Shown in pieces: positions 45,511-54,547 of a stretch of 64,000 bases of DNA. The notes beneath the pieces were generated by a model, which was not told the DNA's origin, did no database searches, and saw nothing but the letters and a program-made list of their open reading frames with translations. Made by a program: the position numbers and the translations under genes. Position 1 is the first letter of the stretch; every line of letters starts with the position of its first letter. This DNA comes from Phycisphaerales bacterium (GTDB lineage: Bacteria > Planctomycetota > Phycisphaerae > Phycisphaerales > UBA1924): the NCBI GenBank assembly GCA_029260315.1, contig JAJDDM010000008.1, positions 1-64,000 of the forward strand. Direction: 5' to 3'.

Positions 45511-45785
45511 TGCTCGTGCGTTTCGAGGACACCAAGGGAAAGCCCGCGTGGATCAACCCGATCCACGTCAAGATGCTGAGGCAGAAGAAGGAGATCACCG
45601 AGATGTACGTCTCCGGCACGCCCGGCTGGAACTCGCCCTACCTCAAGGTCCGCATGCCGATGGACGAGGTCGCCGACATCCTCAACGCCGCGATGCCCGA
45701 CATGGCCTTCGTGCCCGACGACGATGCCGCGGCGGCGCAGCAACAGGCTGCCGGAACCGTCGCCGCGACAAGCCTCCTGGGATGA
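45510..45785 (+). CDS. Small hypothetical protein (FlbD-like size and pattern)
   Basis: MLVRFEDTKGKPAWINPIHVKMLRQKKEITEMYVSGTPGWNSPYLKVRMPMDEVADILNAA. Confidence 0.6.
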   Translation: MLVRFEDTKGKPAWINPIHVKMLRQKKEITEMYVSGTPGWNSPYLKVRMPMDEVADILNAAMPDMAFVPDDDAAAAQQQAAGTVAATSLLG

Positions 45786-45881
45786 GCCGATGACCGCGAC
45801 GTTCCCAAATGAGACCCGCCCGAGCCCTGCCGCGACCGACACGACCGAGAGTCCCATGCACGCCTTGCAAGGAGCCACACG

Positions 45882-46223
45882 ATGACCCTGGTCTTCGACG
45901 CAAACTGGCTGAGCGGTGCAGCGAGCCACTCGCTCAACTCCCAGACCGCCATCCTGGCACTGTTTCAGCAGTCCCTTGCCAGCGACCTGCGCGGCAACCG
46001 CACCCACGCCGAAGCCGTCCGCAGCGCCGCCATCAGCGACTCCGACACCCTCAACATCTACAAAGGCGTCCACCAGGACAAGTTCGGCACCAACACCGCC
46101 CGCGACCAGATCCGCATCGACCAGGCCCACTTCAACGTCGTCTTCGGCGGCAAGGCTTGCCACGTCTACGCCCAGCCCAATCTCGCCCAGAAGTGGGAGA
46201 TCACCGAGATCACCGGCGGCTGA
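45882..46223 (+). CDS. Small hypothetical protein
   Basis: MTLVFDANWLSGAASHSLNSQTAILALFQQSLASDLRGNRTHAEAVRSAAIS... co-directional, tightly packed. Confidence 0.55.
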   Translation: MTLVFDANWLSGAASHSLNSQTAILALFQQSLASDLRGNRTHAEAVRSAAISDSDTLNIYKGVHQDKFGTNTARDQIRIDQAHFNVVFGGKACHVYAQPNLAQKWEITEITGG

Positions 46224-46256
46224 GCACGAGTCAGAAGACGCATTGGAGGACGGCCG

Positions 46257-46508
46257 ATGATTCCTGACAAACTCAAAGAGGTTCATTCGGCCCGCCCGTT
46301 CCGGCCATTCCAGATCCGCCTGGCCCACGGCGAGACGTATACGGTTGACCACCCCGAGTTCCTCGCCATCTCTCGCGCTGGCCGCACCGCGTACTTCGTG
46401 GACCCGGACGACCGCGGCCACCACATCGACGTCTTCCTCATCATCGAACTGATCGAACTCCCGGATCTGCCGGGTGACAGCACGGCCAACGGAACCCACA
46501 ATGCCTGA
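46257..46508 (+). CDS. Small hypothetical protein (paralog of 45208-45510)
   Basis: MIPDKLKEVHSARPFRPFQIRLAHGETYTVDHPEFLAISRAGRTAYFVDPDDRGHHIDVFLIIELIEL; overlaps E1 beta start. Confidence 0.65.
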   Translation: MIPDKLKEVHSARPFRPFQIRLAHGETYTVDHPEFLAISRAGRTAYFVDPDDRGHHIDVFLIIELIELPDLPGDSTANGTHNA

Positions 46509-47475
46509 ACGCAACCTCGTCCAAGCTATCAACCACGCCCTCGTCGTCGAGATGGAAGCAGACGAACGCGTCGTCGTTCTCGGCGAGGACATCGGCCTCA
46601 ACGGCGGCGTCTTCCGCGTCACCGAGGGCCTCCAGCAGACCTTCGGCCCAGACCGCGTCGTCGACACCCCCCTCGCAGAATCCGGCATCATGGGCTCTGC
46701 TATAGGCCTCGCCATGGCAGGCATGCGACCCGTCCCCGAGATCCAGTTCGAGGGATTCATGGGCCCGGCCTACGACCAGCTCGTCAACCACGCCGCACGA
46801 TATCGCACACGCACACGCGGCGCGATCACCATCCCCCTCACCGTCCGCGTCCCCGTCGGCGGCGGCATCCACGCCCCCGAACTCCACTCCGACAGCCCCG
46901 AAGCCATCTACGCCCACCACCCCGGCCTCAAGGTCGTCATGCCGACGACGCCCTACGACGCCAAGGGCCTGCTCATCAGCGCCATCCGCGACCCCGACCC
47001 CGTCGTCTACTTCGAGCCCAAACGCGTCTACCGCTCCTTTAAGGAAGAAGTCCCCGACGAGTCGTACGAGATCCCGATCGGCGAGGCCAAGGTCGTCTCC
47101 GAGGGCGACGACATCACCGTCATCACCTGGGGCGCACCCGTCTTCCAGTGCCTCGACGCGATGGACAAGCTCCCCGAGGATCTCTCGGTCGAACTCATCG
47201 ACCTGCGCACCATCTTCCCCATCGACATCGACACGATCGCCCAGTCCGTCGAGAAGACCGGGCGCTGCGTCATCGTCCATGAGGCCCCCAGAACCTGCGG
47301 CATGGGCGCCGAGATCAGCAGCCTCATCCAGGAACGCTGCTTCCTGCACCTCGAAGCGCCGGTCCAGCGCGTCACCGGCTTCGACACCGTGATGCCCTAC
47401 TACAAACTCGAACTCGAGTACCTGCCCGAGAGCCCCAGAATTGAAAAGGGCATCCGCGAGTGCGTGGCGTATTAG
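46501..47475 (+). CDS. 2-oxo acid dehydrogenase E1 beta subunit
   Basis: MPERNLVQAINHALVVEMEADERVVVLGEDIGLNGGVFRVTEGLQQTFGPDRVVDTPLAESGIMGSAIGLAMAG. Confidence 0.94.
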   Translation: MPERNLVQAINHALVVEMEADERVVVLGEDIGLNGGVFRVTEGLQQTFGPDRVVDTPLAESGIMGSAIGLAMAGMRPVPEIQFEGFMGPAYDQLVNHAARYRTRTRGAITIPLTVRVPVGGGIHAPELHSDSPEAIYAHHPGLKVVMPTTPYDAKGLLISAIRDPDPVVYFEPKRVYRSFKEEVPDESYEIPIGEAKVVSEGDDITVITWGAPVFQCLDAMDKLPEDLSVELIDLRTIFPIDIDTIAQSVEKTGRCVIVHEAPRTCGMGAEISSLIQERCFLHLEAPVQRVTGFDTVMPYYKLELEYLPESPRIEKGIRECVAY

Positions 47476-47489
47476 TGAAAGATACTTGA

Positions 47490-47507
47490 GATTTGAGATC
47501 TCAAATC
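47490..47507. repeat. 18-bp perfect palindrome of the CTCAAAT/ATTTGAG family
   Basis: GATTTGAGATCTCAAATC between E1 beta and E2 genes. Confidence 0.9.
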
Positions 47508-47525
47508 TGAGATTGAAGGAACTCC

Positions 47526-48911
47526 ATGGCCGGCAAAGTCTCATCCGATCCCAACGTCTTCCTCCTCCCTGACATCGGCGAGGGCCTCCAGGAAGCAGAA
47601 GTCATCAAGTGGCTCGTCAAGCCCGGCGACACCGTCGAGGAGAACCAGCCCCTCGCCGAGGTCCAGACCGACAAGGCCCTCACCGAGATCCCCTCGCCCC
47701 GCGACGGCGTCATCGCTGAACTCCACGGCCAAGACGGCGATGTCATGAAGGTCCACGAACCCTTCGTCACATACAAAGGATCCGGCGGCGGCGCAAAGTC
47801 TGAATCCAAGCCAAAGCCCGACGCCAAGGCCAAGTCCGAATCCAAGGCGCCCGAACCCGCAAACAACGGCGCAGAGCACCGCGAGGACGCCGGCACCGTC
47901 GTCGGCCAGATGTCCGACGGCCTCGCCGGCATGAACCGAGAGGCCGGCAAGGCCCTGGCCACCCCGGCCGTCCGCCGCCTCGCCCGCGATCTCGGCGTCG
48001 ACATCAACGCCCTCCAAGGCTCCGGCATCGGCGGACGCGTCATGGAACGCGACGTCCGCGCCGCCGCAGAAGGCGGCTCATCCGGCGCGACAGGCGCACC
48101 CGCCGCGCGCCAGACCTACCGCGATTCATCGGTGGCGCGTGCGGCCTCGACTTCCGCCCCCGCAACACCCCGCGTCGCCTCGCCCCCTAAGAAAGTCGAA
48201 ATCCCCGCGGGCGCAGACTCCCATCGCGTGCCCATCCGCGACGTCCGGCGCATCATCGCCCAGCGCCTCCGCCAGAGCGTCGACACCGCCGTCCACTTCA
48301 CCGTCATGGACGAGGCCGACGCGACCAACCTCGACGCCCTGCGCAAGCGCCTCGCCGCCGCCAGCGGCGAAAGAGTCAGTTTCCTCCCCTTCGTCTGCTC
48401 CGCGGTCACCCGCGTGCTCACCGGCGCATACGGCGCAATGAACGCCGTCGTCGACGACGACAACAACGAGATCGTCCAGCACCGCTCGGTCCACCTCGGC
48501 ATCGCCGCCGACACCGACAACGGCCTCATGGTCCCGGTCGTCCGCGACGCCGACCGCCTGGGCGTCCTCGAACTCTCGCGCCACGTCGCCCACGTCGCCG
48601 AGGCCGCGCGCAACCGCACCGCCAGCCGCGAGGACCTCTCCGGCAGCACGTTCACGATCAGCAACGTCGGCTCCCACGCCGGGCGCTTCGCGACGCCGAT
48701 CATCAACTACCCCGAGGTCGGCATCCTGGCCGTCGGCCGCACGCGCGAGGGCATGGTCGTCAAGGACGGCTGTTTCCGCGTCGGCAAGCTCATGCCGCTG
48801 AGCCTGGCGTGCGATCATCGGGTGGTGGATGGTGCCACCGCGGCGTTGGCACTCGCCGAGATCGTGCGGCTGCTGGAGGATCCGGAGCAGTTGATGGCGC
48901 CGGCGAGGTAG
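47526..48911 (+). CDS. 2-oxo acid dehydrogenase E2 (dihydrolipoyl acyltransferase)
   Basis: Lipoyl domain VETDKAL-like VQTDKALTEIPSPRDGVI; peripheral-subunit-binding TPAVRRLARDLGVDINALQGSGIGGRV; catalytic LACDHRVVDGATAALALAEI. Confidence 0.94.
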   Translation: MAGKVSSDPNVFLLPDIGEGLQEAEVIKWLVKPGDTVEENQPLAEVQTDKALTEIPSPRDGVIAELHGQDGDVMKVHEPFVTYKGSGGGAKSESKPKPDAKAKSESKAPEPANNGAEHREDAGTVVGQMSDGLAGMNREAGKALATPAVRRLARDLGVDINALQGSGIGGRVMERDVRAAAEGGSSGATGAPAARQTYRDSSVARAASTSAPATPRVASPPKKVEIPAGADSHRVPIRDVRRIIAQRLRQSVDTAVHFTVMDEADATNLDALRKRLAAASGERVSFLPFVCSAVTRVLTGAYGAMNAVVDDDNNEIVQHRSVHLGIAADTDNGLMVPVVRDADRLGVLELSRHVAHVAEAARNRTASREDLSGSTFTISNVGSHAGRFATPIINYPEVGILAVGRTREGMVVKDGCFRVGKLMPLSLACDHRVVDGATAALALAEIVRLLEDPEQLMAPAR

Positions 48912-48993
48912 TGGTCATGACTTGAGATCTCAAATTTGCAATCGCAAGAACGAGATCGCAAGGCTGAAATCGCAGCAACTCAATGTTCTGAGA

Positions 48994-49551
48994 TTACGGC
49001 CGGAATCCACGCATTGCCGCTCCCCCCCTCTCCTCCGGCTTCGTCGGCTCTTCCATCCAATCCTCACTCCAAGCTTCCCGCCCCTCCCTCACCGCCTGCA
49101 ACTTTCCCAGAAACCGCTCCCGCCGACGCTCGCGGTCGTACCGCTCGCGCGATGCGTTGTTCAGATACCGCTGCCCCTTGATCTCCGAGTTCTGCAGCGA
49201 ATCCGCCCAGCCGCGAATCTGCTTGCCGATCGACTCACTCTTCGATCTCAGAGCTGAAATCTGAGATTTGAGATGCTGATACCGCGCCGATCCCGACATC
49301 ACCGTCAGCATGGATCGCACCTCGCCTGCGCTGCCGCGCGCAATATATAGAAACGAGAGCAACTCCTTGGTCGTCCCCCGCTCGAACCCCTCGGCGATAT
49401 TGTTGCTCACCGACAATGCAGCACGCAACAACTGGCTCTTCAGATCGCCGTGGTACTTGAAGCACTGATCGTCAACAAGACTCTCGATCGCAACATACAA
49501 CCTCGCCGCGTCCTTCCAGACAGGCAGATCCTCGAAGCGATTGTACTTCAT
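48994..49551 (-). CDS. Four helix bundle protein (23S rRNA intervening-sequence protein family)
   Basis: MKYNRFEDLPVWKDAARLYVAIESLVDDQCFKYHGDLKSQLLRAALSVSNNIAEGFERGTTKELLSFLYIARGSAGEVRSML. Confidence 0.82.
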   Translation of the reverse strand: MKYNRFEDLPVWKDAARLYVAIESLVDDQCFKYHGDLKSQLLRAALSVSNNIAEGFERGTTKELLSFLYIARGSAGEVRSMLTVMSGSARYQHLKSQISALRSKSESIGKQIRGWADSLQNSEIKGQRYLNNASRERYDRERRRERFLGKLQAVREGREAWSEDWMEEPTKPEERGGAAMRGFRP

Positions 49552-49684
49552 GGCCCGCAGATTACCGGCCGAGCGCCCTCGACGCAAGCCGGGACCGTGA
49601 AATCTGCCGCTCGGGACTCTCGCCAGGAAGACCTGCACCGGGAAACCAATGCACGCCCCAAGATCCAGATCTCAGATCCCGAGC

Positions 49685-49712
49685 CTCAAATCTCAAATCT
49701 CAAATCTCAAAT
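49685..49712. repeat. (CTCAAAT)x4 heptamer array
   Basis: CTCAAATCTCAAATCTCAAATCTCAAAT. Confidence 0.95.
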
Positions 49713-49880
49713 CCTCCAACTCTACACCAACCGCTCCAACTCCTCCCCCTCCATCACCATCACAACCTTCGCATACGCCAGAAAGAACCCCAGCCGCCCC
49801 GCACTCCACTCCGGCGTACCCGTCGTGCCAGATAGAACCACCATCCCGCAGCACCTCTTCCGTTCCCCCTACCCTCCCCC

Positions 49881-50894
49881 ATGCACTACCGCTGGCAACT
49901 CCTCCGCGCCGGCCAGATCCGCCTCGACGGCGGCGGCATGTTCGGCATCATCCCCCGCGTCGTCTGGAACCGCGCCGTCGAGTGCGACGACAAACACCGC
50001 ATCACCCTCAGCCACAACTGCCTCTTTCTCGAATCCGCCGAGGCTGACCCCGAACTCAACCGCCCCCGGCGCATCATCATCGAGACCGGCACCGGCGACA
50101 AGCTCGACGACAAGATGTCCAGGATCTTCGCCCTCGACGGCACGACCATCCACTCCGCCCTTACAGCCATCAACATCGACCCCGCCACCATCGACGACGC
50201 CATCGTCACGCACCTGCACTTTGACCACGCCGGCGGCCTCACCCGACGCTGCCGCGACGACGAAACCCCCGATTGGACCGTCCCACCCGACCACCCCACC
50301 CACGCCTCCGGCGACGCCCGCGAAGTAAAACTCACCTTCCCCAACGCCCGCGTCCACACCCAACGCCGCGAGTGGCAGGACGCCATCGCCGGCGACTCGG
50401 TCATGACCCGCACCTACTACCGCGACCACCTCGACCCCCTCGAGATCCCCCTGCCCACCGGCGAGCCCCGCCTCGCCCTCGCCGACTCGCCCCCACCGTT
50501 CCCGCCCGGCGAGCGCATCCATCGCAACCACCTCCCCACCCTCTCAGCCGTCGAGCGCGCCACCGAGATCCTCCCCGGCATCCGCGTCTTCAACGTCCCC
50601 GGCCACACCTGGGGCCAACAGGCCATCCTCTTCCGCGACGCCTCTGGCAACGACATCGTCTTCACCCCAGACGCCATGCCCACCCGCCACCACGTCGCCA
50701 GCGCCTACAGCCTCGCCTACGACGTCGAACCCTACACCTCCATGCTGAGCCGCCACTGGCTCCTGCGCGACGCCGCCACCCACGCCTGGACCCTCGTCCT
50801 CGACCACGAACCGGACAACCCCGCGTTCCGCGTCGAGCCCGACGCCAAAGGCTGGTTCGAGCTCATCCAAGCCGACCCCCCGACCACGTCCTGA
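49881..50894 (+). CDS. MBL-fold metallo-hydrolase
   Basis: DAIVTHLHFDHAGGLTRR (HxHxDH), FNVPGHTWGQQAILF, VLDHEPDNP. Confidence 0.9.
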   Translation: MHYRWQLLRAGQIRLDGGGMFGIIPRVVWNRAVECDDKHRITLSHNCLFLESAEADPELNRPRRIIIETGTGDKLDDKMSRIFALDGTTIHSALTAINIDPATIDDAIVTHLHFDHAGGLTRRCRDDETPDWTVPPDHPTHASGDAREVKLTFPNARVHTQRREWQDAIAGDSVMTRTYYRDHLDPLEIPLPTGEPRLALADSPPPFPPGERIHRNHLPTLSAVERATEILPGIRVFNVPGHTWGQQAILFRDASGNDIVFTPDAMPTRHHVASAYSLAYDVEPYTSMLSRHWLLRDAATHAWTLVLDHEPDNPAFRVEPDAKGWFELIQADPPTTS

Positions 50895-50906
50895 CCGCCC
50901 ACACAC

Positions 50907-50923
50907 GATCGGCGCAGCCGATC
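50907..50923. repeat. Short palindrome after MBL gene
   Basis: GATCGGC-GCA-GCCGATC. Confidence 0.7.
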
Positions 50924-50962
50924 CACTCGCACCGGTTTCCATCTGCTCTGTAGAAATCCGGG

Positions 50963-51871
50963 TTGCGGTCGGGCGCCCAAGGCGCTCCACTGGTCGTCGT
51001 GACACAGGACGAGTTCTTCGAGGCGCCGGCCGAGGATGGGTATTGGGAGCGGGTCGCGGCGACGGCGCTCACGGCGGCCAGAGCCTGCATGGAACCCTAT
51101 GGCTCACGTTTCAGCCGCCAGGATTTCACCCGGCGTCAGCGGCCGGTGATCCTCGTGCTCAGGCAGTTGCAGAAGACCACCTACCGCGGCGTGTGCGCGT
51201 TCCTGCATTCGACACCAGGCGTGCGTGCGGCGAGCGGGCTCTCGCGCGTGCCGCACTTCACGACCGCCCAGGAGTCCGCGGATCGGGCCGACGTGCTCGC
51301 GGTGGCCGGCGCCATGCTCGGCGAGATCGCAGGACACATGGTTGACGGCCCGGTGGAGATGGCGACCGATGCGACCGGCATGGAGGTCACCTGCGGCGCC
51401 AGCCGCTCCTCCGCGAGCGAGCGCAGCTGCCGGGAATCCCGCTCTGTGAAGGCCTCTCCGGCGGTGCTGGGTGGATTATGTATCCCCTGCGCGCTGGTCG
51501 TGGACTGGGGTCCGGGCAGCGATCTGACCCCGGCGCTTATTGACAAAGCGATGGCGGTGCTGGCGCCGACGCGCGCGGACCCGGATCGCGGCTCCGACAG
51601 CGAGCGATTGCACGAGCAGCTCCGTCACGAGCACGGCGTCAAGAGCGTCATCCCGCCGGTCCCGCGCCGACCCCGGCAGGTGGTGCGCACGACGTCCCGA
51701 TCGATGATGCAAGAAGGCCCGCCGGGACGCTCCGGGCGGCGCTGGCACGCCGAGACGGCGATCAGCGGGATCAAACACCTGACCGGCTCGACCTCGCACT
51801 CTCGCGCCGCCCGCTCGTCGAGACCGCACGCAAAGTCCTCCGCCTACACCGTCCATTGCCAGCGGTCATAA
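50963..51871 (+). pseudogene. Degenerate IS5/IS4-like DDE transposase remnant
   Basis: TTYRGVCAFLHSTPGVRAASGLSRVPHFTTAQESADR; VKSVIPPVPRRP; RWHAETAISGIKHLTGSTSHSRAARS; central part appears frame-disrupted around 51400-51480. Confidence 0.65.
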
Positions 51872-52046
51872 GCAATGACCAGAGAGATGTCTACAAAGCA
51901 ACTGGAAGCCGGTTGCCAAGCCACAACGCCCCGGAACACGAGATCCCGCGCCGTGGATGGACCGAATCCTCGAGCACGGACCACGCAAACGACCAATGCT
52001 CAGCAAACTCGCGTCACCTTTGGTCCAAGAGGCCCGCCCACTCTTC

Positions 52047-52880
52047 CTAGCTCGCTCTCTTCCGCCCCAGCACCATCGCCGGCACCCCCGCCAGCGCCGC
52101 ACTCGGATCGCTCTGCGACCCCGCCCAGAGCTGGTCGTTCTCGTACACCACCCACCCGTCGAACCCCCGCTCGCGCAGCGACTCCACCACAGCATCCCCG
52201 TGCAGTTCGCCCTCGCCCAGCGCCGCCGGTTTGCCGCCCCGGATCTCCTTGACCTTCACCATCTGGATCCGATCGCCGAGGGCATCCAGGGCCGCCTCGA
52301 CTGACTCGCCCGCCGCGCGCCCGACCGCCGCCGAGTACGACACCCCGAGCAGCCCCTGAAGATCCGCCTTATCGATGATCGCCCGCAGGCTTTGGCCGGT
52401 CGAAAAGCTCCCGCCGTTCTCGAGCAGCACCCGCACGCCGGTGTTCCTGGAGTGATCGACAACCTTGAAAAGCCGCTCACCGATCCGCTTGGCGCACGCA
52501 TCCAGCTTCTCGCGCCTGTGCTTCTCGAACGCGAACACCCGCACGAACGGGCACCCCAGATCCCGCGCCAGATCGACCATCATCTTCCCCGCCCGCACCG
52601 GCCCTTCGAAGTCGCCGAACGCCCGCCCGATCACCGCCGGCTTTACCGGCTCATCGAACCGCAAACTCGTCGCCACGCTCGCGATCGCGCTCCCCGCCTC
52701 GTCGAACATCCGCGCGATCTTCGCCGGGTCGCTGTGCGCCGGGTCGCACGCGAGGTCCGAGTTGCCGTAGCCGAACGTCCGCAGCTCGACGCCGTCGTAC
52801 CGCAGCTCGCACGCTGTCTCGCACACGCGCGGCAGCGTCCACGCGGGGCAGGCGACTGTGCTGAACGCCGATCGCATCAT
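52047..52880 (-). CDS. TIM-barrel xylose isomerase-like / sugar phosphate isomerase-epimerase
   Basis: MMRSAFSTVACPAWTLPRVCETACELRYDGVELRTFG...VRVLLENGGSFSTGQSLRAIIDKAD. Confidence 0.8.
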   Translation of the reverse strand: MMRSAFSTVACPAWTLPRVCETACELRYDGVELRTFGYGNSDLACDPAHSDPAKIARMFDEAGSAIASVATSLRFDEPVKPAVIGRAFGDFEGPVRAGKMMVDLARDLGCPFVRVFAFEKHRREKLDACAKRIGERLFKVVDHSRNTGVRVLLENGGSFSTGQSLRAIIDKADLQGLLGVSYSAAVGRAAGESVEAALDALGDRIQMVKVKEIRGGKPAALGEGELHGDAVVESLRERGFDGWVVYENDQLWAGSQSDPSAALAGVPAMVLGRKRAS

Positions 52881-53168
52881 CCGGAACCTCCAGGGCCGCA
52901 ATCCTAGAGCGCCCTCCACCCCCTCGCGTCCTCCCGATCGCCCAAGCGCCGCCACGAGCCGCCCCGACGCCGAACCTGAGGCTCTGCGAAGGTCCGGATC
53001 GACGCCGGCAAGCGCGCCCGGGCCCACCTCGTCCGCGATCCTCCACGTCCGATTCGCTGGACGCTCACACTCTCCCAGCATCCCCAGACAGCACGCCCAT
53101 CGCCCGGCACGCCCCTCTGCCCCCATCCTGTGTGCTCCGGAGCCATCCCAATTGCACGCTTCATTAAC

Positions 53169-53378
53169 GTGCCCGCGCCCCGCGTCAAGCTCTCGGCCCT
53201 CGCCTTCGCCTCGCTCGCCCTCACCGGCTGCGCCACCGCCACCATGAGTCACGACCGCGCCCAGATCGACGCCATGGTCTTCCGCCCCACGAGCCCCGCC
53301 ATCTCTACCGCCGCCCGCCTCGACCCGCGTTCGCTCCAGCGTCCCTCTGTCGAGTTGGTCAACTCCCGCGCGCCCTGA
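53169..53378 (+). CDS. Small putative lipoprotein
   Basis: VPAPRVKLSALAFASLALTGCATATM lipobox LTGC. Confidence 0.5.
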   Translation: MPAPRVKLSALAFASLALTGCATATMSHDRAQIDAMVFRPTSPAISTAARLDPRSLQRPSVELVNSRAP

Positions 53379-53386
53379 TCCCGATG

Positions 53387-53407
53387 GCACGGGCGTCCCG
53401 TCCGTGC
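53387..53407. repeat. TCC-loop palindrome
   Basis: GCACGGGCG-TCC-CGTCCGTGC (one mismatch, G:T). Confidence 0.85.
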
Positions 53408-53447
53408 GCGATCCCGCTCGCGCTCCCGCCGCGCTCTACCCTGCCCG

Positions 53448-54284
53448 ATGCCCAGAAGAGACCTCGAGCCCGGCATCCACACCGACCTGTCCCATCGCCT
53501 CACCTACGCCGGCTATCTGGGCCTCGACAAGATCCTCGACGCCCAGCACCCGCTCAGCGACCCGGCGCACCACGACGAGATGCTCTTCATCATCCAGCAC
53601 CAGACCTCCGAGCTCTGGTTCAAGCTGCTCATCCACGAGCTGCGGGCCGCCATGGAATCCATCCGCAACGACAATCTCGAACCCTGCTTCAAGATCCTCG
53701 CCCGCGTCAAACACATCCAATCCCAGCTCACCAGCCAGTGGTCCGTCCTCGCCACGCTCACGCCCACCGAGTACCTCCAGTTCCGCTCATCCCTCGGCAG
53801 CGCCAGCGGCTTCCAGAGCCCCCAGTACCGCCTCGTCGAGTTCCTCCTCGGCAACAAGGACGACCAGCTCCTGCGCGTCCACGCCCACGACCCTTACTGG
53901 CACGCCCAGCTCCAAACCGCCCTGGCTGAACCCAGCCTCTACGACGAGTTCCTCCGCTACCTCGCCCGTCACGGCCACGACATCCCCGCCGACATCCTCG
54001 AACGCGACTTCACCCAGCCCCGCGAGTCCGACCCGCGCATCGTCGCCGCCTTCACCAGGATCTACCGCGACGTGAAAAACCACTGGGATGCCTACGAGAT
54101 GGCCGAGAAGCTCCTGGATGTCGACGAACAGTTCGCCCTCTGGCGCTTCCGCCACCTCAAGGTCGTCCAGCGCATCATCGGCATGAAAACCGGCACCGGC
54201 GGCTCCTCCGGCGCACCCTTCCTCCGCCGCCTCATCGACCACGTCTTCTTCCCCGAACTCTGGGCGGTCCGCACCGAGCTCTGA
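53448..54284 (+). CDS. kynA: Tryptophan 2,3-dioxygenase
   Basis: [19 protein letters not shown]...[80 protein letters not shown]. Confidence 0.95.
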   Translation: MPRRDLEPGIHTDLSHRLTYAGYLGLDKILDAQHPLSDPAHHDEMLFIIQHQTSELWFKLLIHELRAAMESIRNDNLEPCFKILARVKHIQSQLTSQWSVLATLTPTEYLQFRSSLGSASGFQSPQYRLVEFLLGNKDDQLLRVHAHDPYWHAQLQTALAEPSLYDEFLRYLARHGHDIPADILERDFTQPRESDPRIVAAFTRIYRDVKNHWDAYEMAEKLLDVDEQFALWRFRHLKVVQRIIGMKTGTGGSSGAPFLRRLIDHVFFPELWAVRTEL

Positions 54285-54314
54285 ACCCACCCCCTTTTTC
54301 TGCCTCCCGCGGGG

Positions 54315-54401
54315 CGGCGGCATCCTGCCGCCGATCGCCGAAGGCGATACCGCACCGCACGAGCGCGACACCCAACCGGGTGGAACCGGCTTCCAACCGG
54401 T
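54315..54401. repeat. Cluster of short hairpins downstream of kynA
   Basis: CGGCGGCA-TCC-TGCCGCCG (54315-54333), ATCGCC-GAA-GGCGAT (54334-54348), GTGGA-ACCGGCT-TCC-AACCGGT (54380-54401). Confidence 0.85.
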
Positions 54402-54547
54402 CCCCAACGAGCCGCGAGCGCAAGCGACCGGTCCATTTACGCGATACGACGCCGGCACTTCAGGTTTCGCCGAGAATAAATAGTTCTCAAGTTTTCCCAC
54501 GCATTCCGCATACTCTATATACTGGGTATCAGATTGGGGGTGATCCG

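Noticed and set aside
49685-49712. CRISPR array possibility for short repeats
   Set aside because: Units are 7 nt with no spacers and no cas genes; these are microrepeats.
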